The notes under the pieces: generated by a model
Databases searched by the model: none
What the model was told of the DNA's origin: nothing
Seen by the model: the letters and a program-made list of their open reading frames with translations, nothing else
Assembly: GCA_050084515.1 (NCBI GenBank)
Contig: CM114272.1
Coordinates: 35,712,001 to 35,776,000, forward strand
Direction of reading: 5' to 3'
DNA length: 64,000 bases
Source of the DNA: Blasia pusilla
Lineage: Eukaryota > Marchantiophyta > Marchantiopsida > Blasiales
Shown: positions 50,099 to 60,200 of the stretch, one piece after another
Layout: every line of letters starts with the position of its first letter
Position numbering within the stretch: the stretch's first letter is position 1
Position numbers and translations under genes: made by a program

Positions 50099-50719
50099 AC
50101 AAAAAATAAAGAGTATTAAAAATGGCACACCCGGCCTAAAACTCCACTCCTCAATCTACATCGACATATCGAGCCTCGTCCACCCTGCGCTATCAAAGAA
50201 TCCGGACGCTAGCACCCTAGTCCTATCTCACACACATACAAGAGAGCTGCTCCAACGGCCCAACATGAGACAGATGGCTTAGGAAAGCCATCTTCCTCTC
50301 TTATATAGGGTTGGAAAGAGCCAAAAGGCTCTTCCCCTAAAAATAGCTATCCCCTTGGTAACCTGCGCACACAGGTTACGAGGGGCCGGTGACCTAGTCA
50401 ACAAGTCACCCGGTTGTGATAGACCTCAACAGGAAAGTTGTCAGAAATGAGGTTCCTGACACAATGGACCTATCCTCAACCTCATCCGACACCGTGGGAC
50501 AAAGATACACTCAAGATAATCCGTTGGCTCCTACGCCCTATCCACGATAGATCTCGGCCTATCGGCTACTCAGATGTGACAGTTGTCGTGCGCATACATA
50601 TCGCTACACAACATACATCGATGGTCACATTTACACCACACAACACCGATCTTCCCCACACACGGGTCAATCCACACATGAAAAAAAATCAACTCATACA
50701 TATACATGGAGATCACACA
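50099..50719 (-). mobile_element. 3' LTR of the gypsy element (left end)
   Basis: The element is coded on the minus strand, so this left copy is the 3' LTR. The 483-bp core 50099-50581 matches 58233-58714 along its length. The remaining 137 bp (50583-50719, segment B) starts TGTGTGATC on the minus strand and sits directly against a polypurine tract. The core includes a TATATAGGG-like motif and ends, in the other copy, in ACA. Confidence 0.8.
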
Positions 50720-50736
50720 CTCGCCCCCCTAGCTGG
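50720..50736 (-). other. Polypurine tract of the gypsy element
   Basis: On the minus strand CCAGCTAGGGGGGCGAG lies directly before the LTR start TGTGTGATC. The same tract is conserved at the relic 14635-14650. Confidence 0.7.
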
Positions 50737-50797
50737 CAGTTGGATCCCCCTAACTCCAGATAGAAAATATCACATCTCTGTGATATGACCTACTACC

Positions 50798-51495
50798 CTA
50801 TACACATCTCAGACACATCCATGGTCCCGTGGGAACTACATCAAGAGGGGGGGGGAGGGTCAGACATGACATATGTCACCCTCGAGAACAACCATCACAT
50901 ACCAACATGGTGGCTGCATCCCTCGCAGATCCGTACAACATACACCTCAAGCCTGCAGGTACCACTGCCAAGCTCGCATCCATTGTCCCATCTACGTTCG
51001 AAAGATGACATGGTACACAATTGCGCACATGATCCTTCCAAACCATACCATCCCGTCCCTCCAACATGAGAACTCCGGTCGATAATACCTCGCGCACACA
51101 TAGGATCATGCGCCCTACAGTGACATCTAGCATCATGGATGCCGCTTGTTGTAAACATACGTAATCTCCAAGATGAAATCTCCAAATCCCTGGACGATAA
51201 CCTCCTCCACAAATGGTTGCATACCTCAATGTATCTCGATGCTGAGCAATAGCTAAGTTCTCAAAGACATGACTCTACGTAAAATCTCCGCCCTCTGAGA
51301 ACATGCTTGTATCCACATATCTGGATCATCAAGATCTAACATCTCCGCCATGTCAAGTCAAATGGCTGTAGGTAAATCTTGCTCTCTCCCAAAGAGCAAA
51401 AAGTACGGTGAAAATGACGCCAAGGATGCCTGCCGACTAAAGCAATAAACCATAGCCAACCATGGCAATTGTAGGTCCCACTCCTTCAACCGTCC
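50798..51495 (-). mobile_element. Gypsy integrase C-terminal tail with a PHD-finger-like domain
   Basis: After the integrase core the minus frame has WRFHLGDYVCLQQA, DVTVGRMILCVREVLSTGV and LEGRDGMVWKDHVRNC, a typical gypsy integrase tail. It then reads AGLRCMLY, TMLVCDGCSRG, a stop, HMSCLTLPPPLDVVPTG and PWMCLRC, ending at TAG 50798. That matches the PHD order C-x2-C, C-x2-C, H-x2-C, W-x-C-x2-C over 50944-50804. One zinc ligand is lost (the second Cys is Tyr) and a TGA stands where the family has Trp before His. I infer a former PHD finger in place of the usual chromodomain. Confidence 0.6.
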
Positions 51496-52570
51496 TTACT
51501 GCAAGCCATACTTGCGCAATCCTCTCTTCACCGTCTGTACTACTCTTTCCGCCAACCCATCCGCCTCAGGATGATCTTTGGACGTGGTGCAGTGATCTAT
51601 CAGTGCTTGATCACACAAGGCCCGAAACTCTCCCCTGAACTCAATACCCTGGCCAGTCAACACCTCCACCGGTGCACCAAAGTGACTAAGCACACGATCT
51701 AGAAACGCATAAGCTGTTTCCTCGATCGCCTTGTTCGGTAGTGCCACCAACTCTATCCACTTGGAGAAATGCTCCACCATGACCAACACGTACTTGTGAT
51801 GACGCCTCGTCAATGGCAAAGGTCCCACAAAGTATAAACTCCATCAATAACCTAAACTCATAATCGGCAAAGGATGTAACTACGGGAGTGGGAGCATTTA
51901 AGGATGCTCGTACTCTGTCACATATCATACATCAGCCCACAAATTGGTGTACCCTAGTATGCATGCCGTGCCACCAATACTGAATCTGGAGTAAGTTGTA
52001 AGAACGCTTCACTTCAAAATATCCCAACTCCTCATGGGCATATCGCACTACACATGCTCGTTGGGAAGGATGAGGTACCACTTGTATCCTATTATCTCCC
52101 CATACCCGCAAAATGTGAGTCTCCTCCCACATGAACCTCCTGGCTCGCTGTAGGATCCAATCCCGCTCTCTAGCACTCATTGTGCTCGCTATGACGCCAG
52201 TGCGCAAGAACTTCACAACCTCCACGTCGTCATGGATATCACGACCACCTTTCGCCTCCTCACCGACATCCGGATCCAAAGACTCATCATCCAACCCCAC
52301 GACTGGAATCATCACCTGTGGCTGACCTACCATAATTAACCAACAAAGATAGGGAGATGCATGCCAACCAGGCATCATCTCCTCATCACTCTTTCCGTGC
52401 CATCGAGCTCTTGTATCGTCTCTCTGACTCTGACATGGGCTACGACTCAACCCATCTGCAGCCTGGTTCAGCTAGCGTGGCCTATGAACCACCTCAAACT
52501 CATACTCTTGTAGTAATAGAGCCCACTTGGCAAGCTTTCCCGTAAGCTTGTCGGACTCCATCAACCACCT
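51496..52570 (-). pseudogene. Gypsy integrase (zinc-binding and catalytic parts), decayed
   Basis: Reading down the minus strand: RNase H end (PLRWLMESDKLTGKLAKWALL and GLSRSPCQS), the HHCC-type region YAHEELGYFEVKRSYNLLQ, QYWWHGMHTRVHQFVG and, in another frame, CDRVRASLNAPTP. The core then has GPLPLTRRHHKYVLVMVEHFS, KWIELVALP, FRGEFRALCDQALIDH and HPEADGLAERVVQTVKR. The family LTDQG motif reads LTGQG here, so a catalytic Asp is replaced by Gly. Frames change at about 51930. The enzyme is inactive. Confidence 0.8.
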
Positions 52571-52576
52571 CAACGG

Positions 52577-53488
52577 CTAATGATCAGTGATAAGTGTGAA
52601 AGGGTTGCTGAATAAATAGCACCTGAAATGTGCCACGGCCCACACTGCAGCCAAGCACTCTCCCTTGTAAGAGTTGTACTTTGCCTCTGCAATGTTGTTT
52701 GATCCGCTCGCGTAAGCCACAATGAACTCCCTCTCCTCGTCATCCCTCTGAGTAAGCTTTGCTCCTAGACCCAACATGCTCCAATCCGTATGTAACTGGA
52801 ATGGGCGACCCCTAACCGGTCTCTTTAAGATAGGTGAGGACGTTAAGCTGTCCTTGAGCTCCTGAAATGCTTGCTCCTGATCATCTTCCCACAACCAAAC
52901 GTGATCAAGTCTCCTCAACAAGATCAAAGACTTCGCGATCGCACTAAGAACCTTGACATTTTGTCGATAGAAGTTTGCCAGTCCAAGAAACGCTCGGACT
53001 CGACTCACATCTATAGGGCGTGAAATCTGTGCAATAGCCTCTACCTTTATCTCCTGAATGCCTAACCCACTTGGGTATATGGTGTGTCCCAAGTACTCAA
53101 TCTGCTCTTGAAAGAATCTGCACTTGCCTGGATGTAACTTCAGTCCATGTAACTGCAATCGCCAAAACACCTCCTCCATGTGTCGCTCATGCTCCTCAAC
53201 CGTGGAACTGAAGATAAGAATATCATCTATGTAACATCGTATAAAATCTAAGCCAGCCAAAATCCTATCCATCAGTCGCTGAAACTCTACAGGCGCCTTC
53301 TTCAACCCAAATGTTAAGAACCGCCATTGATACAGGCAATCTCTCTCGAACCGATCTATCCCCCAGAATGTTGTCTTGTCCCTGTCCTCCAACCTGATAG
53401 GAAGTTGATGATAGCCAGCACGGAGAGTATTGATAGAGAGCTCTCCTCTTATCAACTTGAGACCTATCACAAGCTCCCAAGTCTCCAT
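52577..53488 (-). pseudogene. Gypsy reverse transcriptase and RNase H, N-terminus missing
   Basis: A 303-residue open frame with AGYHQLPI, FGLKKAPVEFQRLMDRIL, the catalytic YIDDILIFS, HPGKCRFFQEQIEYLGH, FLGLANFYRQ and the RNase H start PFQLHTDWSMLGLGAKLTQ and TEL-like EYxSxKGE. It stops at a nonsense codon after LITDH, and the RNase H continues in frame beyond it. The finger region before YHQLP is absent, so the RT is truncated at its N-terminus. Confidence 0.85.
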
Positions 53489-53543
53489 CGTGAGCTCACT
53501 CGGAGAGGACGCAACCTCCGGCTTTGGTTGCTATGTAGCAACC

Positions 53544-53876
53544 CTAACCATCTCCGCAATAGCCACCTCCACTCTGACCTCCTACACCATGCTCCACATC
53601 CAAAAAATGAGCATGTGCTACTCTGGCCGCCTTCGCACTCTCTGCTCGAACGACATCCCAAGAAGTCCATGGATGCCTATCTCTCCTCGTCCCGCCCCCA
53701 GCCAATGCTTGTACAGACCCTGTAGGCAATGGTCTAACTCGTGGACGTGACGACATGGATGACACTCCCATCCGTCTCTGTTCAGCCATACCTAGGTTGA
53801 CTATCCATGTGAGACAATTGAGGTCCATTTCGTGCCCCAACACCTGTCTCCTGGATGCCTCAGTCATACCTGGCAC
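53544..53876 (-). pseudogene. Gypsy gag-pol linker fragment
   Basis: A 110-residue frame (RRQVLGHEMDLNCLTWIVNLG, then a Ser/Arg/Gly-rich tail) between RT and the inserted element. By position and composition it is part of the polyprotein between gag and protease; no protease motif is visible. It breaks off at the insertion at about 53880. Confidence 0.4.
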
Positions 53877-54292
53877 CGTTGTCGTATAGTAAAATTAGCC
53901 AGTATGTAAACTCCTTCCTCGTTAAGTATTAGATAAATTTTTATTAGTATTAAGTAAATTAGCTTAGGAAAAGGAAATTCCCATGTTTAAACTTTTTTAT
54001 GGTGTTTCTTTTATGCGGGCCCAACTTTAGGAAAAGAGGTAATAAATAAAAGATGACTTTATAAAAGTAAAGTACTGAGGTTGGTGCTTTAATGAAAAAA
54101 AAGTAGGCTTGGTTGGTGGCTAGGTTAGTTGGGGTAATTTGGAAAACATCAATTGGGTAAAAGAGGATATTTTGGAAGAGATAAGAGGAAATCTACTTGT
54201 GTCAAAAATATGATTGGCTAAGCCTTGAGAGGAAACTATGTGGCACAAGATAAGATTAGCTCTATTTCGAACTCGTGTGGATCACTTGTGAG

Positions 54293-54300
54293 TATATAAA
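54293..54300 (+). promoter_or_regulatory. TATA box of the inserted element
   Basis: TATATAAA followed by GAGGAGGGACC, about 175 bp before the first ORF and within the presumed 5' LTR or leader of the inserted element. Confidence 0.4.
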
Positions 54301-54467
54301 GAGGAGGGACCTTCAAGGGTTCATCACCTTCTATTCCACATCTTGAGTCTCTTGTGTCACTCTTGAGTGTATGGCTTTGGGATTGCTTGCTCTTCCAATG
54401 AGAGTGGATCATCCCTCTTGAAAGAGTAACTTGACCATGGTCTATTCTTTGCCGCCAAAATCCATTC

Positions 54468-54923
54468 TTGAGGAGAGTAGAGAATATCCTGTCAAACATG
54501 GATAGGGATGGAGCACGAGTTGTGCTCGACTTTCTTTTCCTCAATCCATGCTATGTCAAGATACTCTTTGAAGATAGGCACTGGTTCACTCGCTATTTAG
54601 TTTATCACTTTGGGGAGGCGTTCATGAACCATGTCATTCAATCTCCAACTCCGGTAATCCTTCATATTGTCACATATGGAAGGACATGGGATTTTACTTT
54701 GTATGTCCTTATATAGCGATCCATGGACGTCAATAGGCCTCCTGAAATAGGGTTTAATATTAGTTATACTATCTTCCTCGTGTACAAGCATAAAGTAGTT
54801 TATAGGGATTTTATAGTTAGGAATTTTGGGGTCCGATGTTACGAAGAAGTGATCGCCTCGGCACTTCCATTTGAAATACCTGTCGTGAGAGAATGGAGAA
54901 TATACATAATAATCTTGTTTTGA
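54468..54923 (+). pseudogene. Unknown ORF upstream of gag in the inserted element
   Basis: Two frames, 54468-54716 and 54723-54923, are in the same phase and separated by a single TAG. Together they give about 150 residues with protein-like composition (RVVLDFLFLNPCYVKILFED, HFGEAFMNHVI, FLVYKHKVVYRDFIVRNFG). I do not recognise the family. Confidence 0.3.
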
Positions 54924-55106
54924 AAAAGGAGAACTTCTTAGAGAGTTCACCTTGCATCCACTACGTCTTCTACAGCTAGAAGGCGTGCCCTTACTCGAAG
55001 AAAGGCTCTCGACACGACAAATGGTGCTTCCACTGAGAGATCTTCGAGGTGGTAGATTGTGTTTGCAAGTTGGAGTCTTATCAAGATGACTACTTTTGGT
55101 AGTACT

Positions 55107-56455
55107 TAATCAATGGGAACTGAGGGAGCTAAGGATCTTCTCCAAAATTTGACAACATTGTTGAGCCAACAAGGAGGAGTTCATATAGGGGAGCAAAATC
55201 AACAAGGTCTCTTCAAGCGATTGTAAAGAAGTTGGGGAGATTTGATGGGAGGAACATCACCAAGTATGTTTGAGAGTACGTCTGTGAGATGGAGGTAAAC
55301 CGTGTATCCGAAGGTGATATGGTGTCAAGTTTTGAGTTAGCTATAATACCAGAGATTCGTAGTCAAGTAAAGAAGTTGAGAGCAAAAAATCCAACCTCGT
55401 GGGAGGAGTATGAGCAGTTGCTGAAAGGAGAATTTTTCGATGATGATGTGGATCGGGAGACTAAGAGGAGTTTTTTAGAATGGATAGAGCAACATCCAGG
55501 GAAGGGAAAGACTCCAAATGAATTATTGCGTGAGTTTGAGAAGCAGTTTTTTCAACTTTCTTCTTCCCAAAGAGCAACTCTAGACTTGAGGAAAATTGAG
55601 TTATTCCTTGAGGCGGCTCATGAGACTTTGGAGGACAAGCTTTTTATAATGTTGGCGGATAAGACCGAAGAAGAAGGAGTTAGCACTAATTGGAAGAAAG
55701 TGGAAGAAGCTGTTGCTATCCTTACAAAGCAAAATCAAAGTAGAGGTAGAACCGCACTATTCAAGTCGGAGGTATCAATTTCAAATCCATTGCCTAAGCC
55801 CGTTTCAACAAAACTTGAAGATTCTACTATAGATGAGTTGGTGAAAGGTTTGAGAGAATTGAGAGTAGAAATGGCTGAGCTTAAATTTGATAAGAATCCT
55901 AGTGTTGGAGCTCCTTTGACAAGTAGGAACTTTGTGAGAAGATGTATATGGTGTGATAGTGTTGAGCATCAATGTCGAGAATGTGAGGAGTTTTCAGAAG
56001 CTCTTAGGAATGGAATAGTAAAATTCAAAGATGGGAAGATTCATTCAACGCAGACTGGTATGCAGTTGAATACCAACTTTGGTAGAGGAAGAATGAAAGG
56101 CTTAGTGAGAAGTCAAGTAGGAGTTGCCACTACGGTATTAGATTCTGATACCTTTGCAGTAAAAATAGAAGCGCCTATTGTATCTGTAGCTAAAAGTGAA
56201 TCATTACAATTTCCTTGAGAAGTGATGATACGAGGGGCAGAGACTATCCGTCATTTGACTAGATGGGATGATCCAGTGGAAGCTGGGTGTGTTAAAGCAT
56301 ACCTAGCATAAGAGAAACATGTGAGTTGGCAAGATGCTAGTGTGGAGGAGAAGAGGAGACGCGACAATGATGGTGTTGATCTCGAGGAAGTTGCAAGAAG
56401 AGCGAGGACCGCAAGAAGGAAAGGACAACCAGAGGCGCAACCATCAAGAGAATAA
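55107..56455 (+). pseudogene. Retrotransposon gag with a CCHC zinc knuckle, decayed
   Basis: The main frame 55289-56218 (309 residues) has PEIRSQVKKLRAKNPTSWEE, TKRSFLEWIEQHPGKGKTPN, ELLREFEKQFFQLSS and a zinc knuckle C-x2-C-x4-H-x4-C (CIWCDSVEHQCREC). Upstream, FDGRNITKYV before a stop extends it, in frame, after a frameshift at about 55220. Downstream the same frame continues past two stops with EVMIRGAETIRHLTRWDDP and EKRRRDNDGVDLEEVARR. It packages retroelement RNA in intact relatives; here it is broken. Confidence 0.7.
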
Positions 56456-56537
56456 GGGCCTTCTACATGTCAATCTATGATGGATTCTCAAATGAAAGAA
56501 GGTGGAATGAAGGAGAATTGCTACGTATGGAGTGATT

Positions 56538-56570
56538 GAGGCATTCACTCCTCATGTGCGTGAATGCCTC
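56538..56570. repeat. Perfect 11-bp hairpin at the insertion junction
   Basis: GAGGCATTCAC and GTGAATGCCTC are exact inverted repeats around TCCTCATGTGC. It lies between the end of the inserted element and the stop of the host gag. Confidence 0.85.
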
Positions 56571-56591
56571 TCTCAGATTCTCACTCGATCG

Positions 56592-57083
56592 TCACTGAAA
56601 ATCCTGTAGGCTCTTCACCTTGTCGGTGCGTACGCCCTGGTAGCTCTTCCCCAACTGTCGGAAGAACTCCACTATGGGACTAAAGCTGGGTGACCCTCTA
56701 CTACCAGAGGTCTCTGCCACATCTCTTGTCTCACTGCCCTCCTCTCCATCTAGTCTCCGGGCTGATGGTGTGGGTCTCTCTCCTCTCACAATCCCATCAT
56801 ATGCCTCGCAACCACTAGTGGACACATACCCTAGAGCCCAATACATCCTCCAGGCATCGATCTCTACTGAATATAGTGATCGAAACTCCATGTAATCATC
56901 CATCCGAGGACCCTCCAAGTGCTGGAACAAATCCTTCCATGCCATGAAAGGGTTGAACCGTGTCGGGGTCCGTATCTCTTGGAAGTCGCACCACGTGTTG
57001 AACTCCTGGATAAAATTATCTAAGTCGATGGTACCCACTACACCCAAGAAACGAGGCATGCCCCGATGGCCCATGTCATCCAT
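56592..57083 (-). pseudogene. Gypsy gag-like protein of the host element
   Basis: A 163-residue frame: RGMPRFLGVVGTIDLDNFIQ, EFNTWCDFQEI, NPFMAWKDLFQHLEGPRMDD, YWALGYVSTSG and a C-terminal half rich in Ser, Glu and Arg (RRLDGEEGSETRDVAETSGS). It lies where gag is expected in this element, after the leader. A worn copy at 59.7-60.2 kb confirms it is repeat-borne. The ATG is the first in frame; downstream sequence is cut by the inserted element. Confidence 0.6.
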
Positions 57084-58232
57084 CTCCTACCAAGTGATAC
57101 TGCCTTCATCTACGATCTCGTCACCAGACCCGGTGTCTAGTGATGAGGATCCAGCCACGGATGGATGTCGAGGTAGCTCCTCACTGGTAATCCCACGGTA
57201 TCTCACTCCACTCCATGTCACACCACTCCTACTGCTTGCACTACCGTGTTCTTCCGAACCCTCGAAGAATGTCGGGATGACAACCCTGTCTCACTGCTCA
57301 AGCACTCAGACTCCCCGAGAGTCTCCCACACTCCTCATTAGCTCACCTATGCTAACGTCAGTCCCGTGATGACACACCCGGTCGCACGTACACTCGGGCT
57401 CACCATGAGCCTCCCATCACCTAACCTAGCGACACTCTCTCGGGTCATACACGCGACCCCTACTCAGCAACCGCCGTATATCCACCAACATGCTACACAT
57501 GAAAAGAGTCTACACTTGTCACCATCACTGCATCCACCTAGTACTAGCTACTACCCAATACCCATCACTCTCAATCACATACGGCAAGTGTGGGAAAAGG
57601 GACTCGAATGAGTAACCTGATCACACCCTCCAACTTACTGCATCGTCAACACTCACTCCTCCATGTGGTACGGCAACCTCTGCAACACGATTCTCGCCTC
57701 GACCAACACGTCGAACCTCCCGTCAGCAGATGCGGACTACCCGTCGGCATCAGTGCATGTGTCTCCAACACTACCACTCCGTTGAAACACTCTCCACCAC
57801 AATCCTCGCAAATCCCAGTCACGCCCGAAAAAGATTACGTTCTGAAAAATCTGTCCACCCACCCCTAGGTGTGCCACGTACCCTCAACTCAACCCCGTCC
57901 AAATGCAACCATGTCTGTCTCTCACATCACCCGCGCCTCTACTGCGTTTGTCTTTGCTCTATCCCTTCCGCCCGTGCCTGTACCATGTCGGATTGTTAAC
58001 CACGTCCTGCCCTACTACGTTCCCATCCTACTCACCATGTCTACTCCGCCTTACCACGGCGGCCGTTTTACCACGTTCCTCAAAGGTCGTGGGCGCTTTT
58101 GCCCACAACCTTCCGTATGGAAAAAATAACAAACACGACGCCAACCAACGTCTCCACGGGCTCCCCACCGAGGCAACTTGCTTGCCTACCTGCAAACAAC
58201 GAATTCCCACCAGCGCCCTGACATCTTTCTCA
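57084..58232 (-). mobile_element. Leader of the gypsy element between the right LTR and gag
   Basis: C-rich on the plus strand, with no convincing gene; ORFs here are overlapping low-complexity frames. No tRNA primer-binding site starting TGG is found immediately next to the LTR end at 58233. Confidence 0.45.
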
Positions 58233-58714
58233 TGTAAAAATAAAGAGTAGAAAAAATGGCACACCCAGCCTAAAACTCCACTCCTCAATCTACATCGGCA
58301 TATCGAGCCTCGTCCACCCTGCGCTATCAAGGAATTCGGACGCTAACACCCAAGTCCTATCTCACACACATACAAGAGAGGTGTTCCAACGGCCCAACAT
58401 GAGAAAGATGGCTTAGGAAAGCCATCTTCCTCTCTTATATAGGGTTGGGAAGAGCCAAAAGACTCTTCCCCTAAAAATAGCTATCCCCTTGGCAACCTGG
58501 GCACATAGGTTATCGGGGAGGGTGACCTGGTCAACAAGTCACCCGGTTGTGAAAGACCTTAGCAGGAAAGTTGTAAGAAATGAGGTTCCTGACACAATGG
58601 ACCTATCCTCAACCTCATCCGACACTGTGGGAAAAAGTGACACTCAAGATAGTCCACTGGCTCCTACGCCCTATCCACAATAGATCTCGGCCTATCGGCT
58701 ACTCAGATGTGACA
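58233..58714 (-). mobile_element. 5' LTR of the gypsy element (right end), lacking its first 137 bp
   Basis: 482 bp, matching 50099-50581 with scattered substitutions. On the plus strand it runs from TGTAAAAATAAAGAG to GATGTGACA, so it has TGT...ACA ends. The segment present at 50583-50719 is absent here; AGTTTCTATTTAACAC follows instead. Confidence 0.85.
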
Positions 58715-59699
58715 AGTTTCTATTTAACACAAAGAGAGAATAGAGATGATTTCCTTATTTTCATTCTCATTAATTGGTAGTGTTCAACTATGACCATTTT
58801 CAATGGTATGGCTACACTTATGAGCGGTGCTTTGTCTTGCACTCCAAGTCATGCATGGCTCAAGAACTTGAGAGAGTACCCAAGAAAGTACTAGAGAGAG
58901 CTAGAGGTGAAGGTACAACTAGAGGACGTAGAGTTGGTTTTCTAATTGGAGGATGAGGTCATGGACATACATCTTAAAATGGTCAGAATATCTCTCGTAT
59001 GTGGGACCATATATTTGGAAATGATCACACAAGGGTAATGGTGGCCTTACTTGGGCCGCCTCATATTCAGTAGAGGATTTGGGCATACTAGTAGTTGTTG
59101 GTTGGTCTATTGCAATTAAGAAACAAAGACATAAAATCAAAAAACACTAGGGGAACATTTCACACTAAGATGAAATGCACTATGAACAAAAAGGCATCAA
59201 ATTCTCATATCTACTCAGACGTAGAACTTATGCTCAACCTGCAATATGCCCTCCACACTATTTCCAAAAATCTTGTTGTCGATGTGATCTACCACACGTC
59301 CAACAAGAAAAACCTGAACCATGTATCCTAGTGTAAGAGTATGCTAGTCGGGGTCTTAGCGCATTGTATCCACCCATGGCTCTAGATACCATGATCTTAT
59401 CTCAAGTAGTGAGTTGAAGCACGGCTGAAGACGTCATCTCCCTCAAAGATGATGGTCTTGCTATCAACATGCTCTCCTCAAGTATCAAGAGCTCAATTTG
59501 CTTGCCTACTGAAACACAAACTTGAGAGTGGTCAAACCAAGATGTAAGAGGGTTGCATCATGTTTATCTTCCGCAACTTGCGGTCTAGCATTGCATACCA
59601 AAATTGGACCGCATGTACCTTTATCACACCCTAAGTCATTGTGATCAACCTTGAGAGACGTGCATACGCTCCTCGAAGACTTTCCTCTACTCTCCCTTG

Positions 59700-60200
59700 A
59701 AATTAATAAATCAACTTAAGCAAGAAATTTCCTTCCCAAATCTTGAAAGAACCAAATAGGTTGAACATGGGTGGTACTTGATTATACCTTGTTGTAGCAC
59801 TCAAGTCAACAACTCCTCCAAATATTTCCTCCATGGGATCGGTGGTTACCGCTATAGCTATAGCCACCACATCATACATCACATGCCCAATGAGGTACAC
59901 ATATCACAGAGACTAGAATAGTGTCCATGCCTCGACTCCGCCTCACGGAGAATCTAAAACTCAAATAGTCATCCATGGGAGGGCCCTCCAGATATTGAAA
60001 AATTCCCTTCCGTGCCATGAACGTGTTGAATCTCTATTGATTCTGCATCCTCTTTGCATCACACCAACCATCAAACTTCACCATGAAATCAATTGACTAA
60101 GTGGTTCCCATTATGGCTAAAAATCATTGAGGTCCCTTCATGGATCCATATGTATCGCGATCATTCATGCCCCAAAAAAATGATGTAATGACACTCACAA
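59700..60200 (-). pseudogene. Second, more decayed copy of the gypsy gag
   Basis: GATTTCAAACTC-like sequence aside, the order TAGTCATCCATGGGAGGGCC, CCGTGCCATGAACGTGTTGAA and CAACCATCAAACTTCACC parallels TAATCATCCATCCGAGGACC, CATGCCATGAAAGGGTTGAA and CACGTGTTGAACTCCTGG at 56893-57010. Stops break the frame. The remaining element around it was not resolved. Confidence 0.6.

Larger units (their letters stand above)
53885..56535 (+). mobile_element. Second retroelement inserted into the gypsy element, opposite strand
   Basis: Host element reading on the minus strand stops at about 53880 and resumes at about 56590. The intervening DNA is AT-richer, coded on the plus strand and contains a promoter-like part, two unknown ORFs and a gag gene. 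No matching LTR pair was found, so it may be truncated. Breakpoints are approximate. Confidence 0.55.

Noticed and set aside
49817-50282. Long ORFs on both strands coding Arg-Glu or Ser-Leu repeats
   Set aside because: They are made by the (GA)n microsatellite and the LTR next to it.
57366-58250. Overlapping Pro/Ser/Thr-rich plus-strand ORFs
   Set aside because: They are on the non-coding strand of the gypsy leader and are compositional, with no domain.
58774-59140. Similar DHFQ-x-YG-x-TYER peptides on opposite strands at 58790 and 59030
   Set aside because: The match is short and weak; it may be a worn inverted repeat but I could not extend it.
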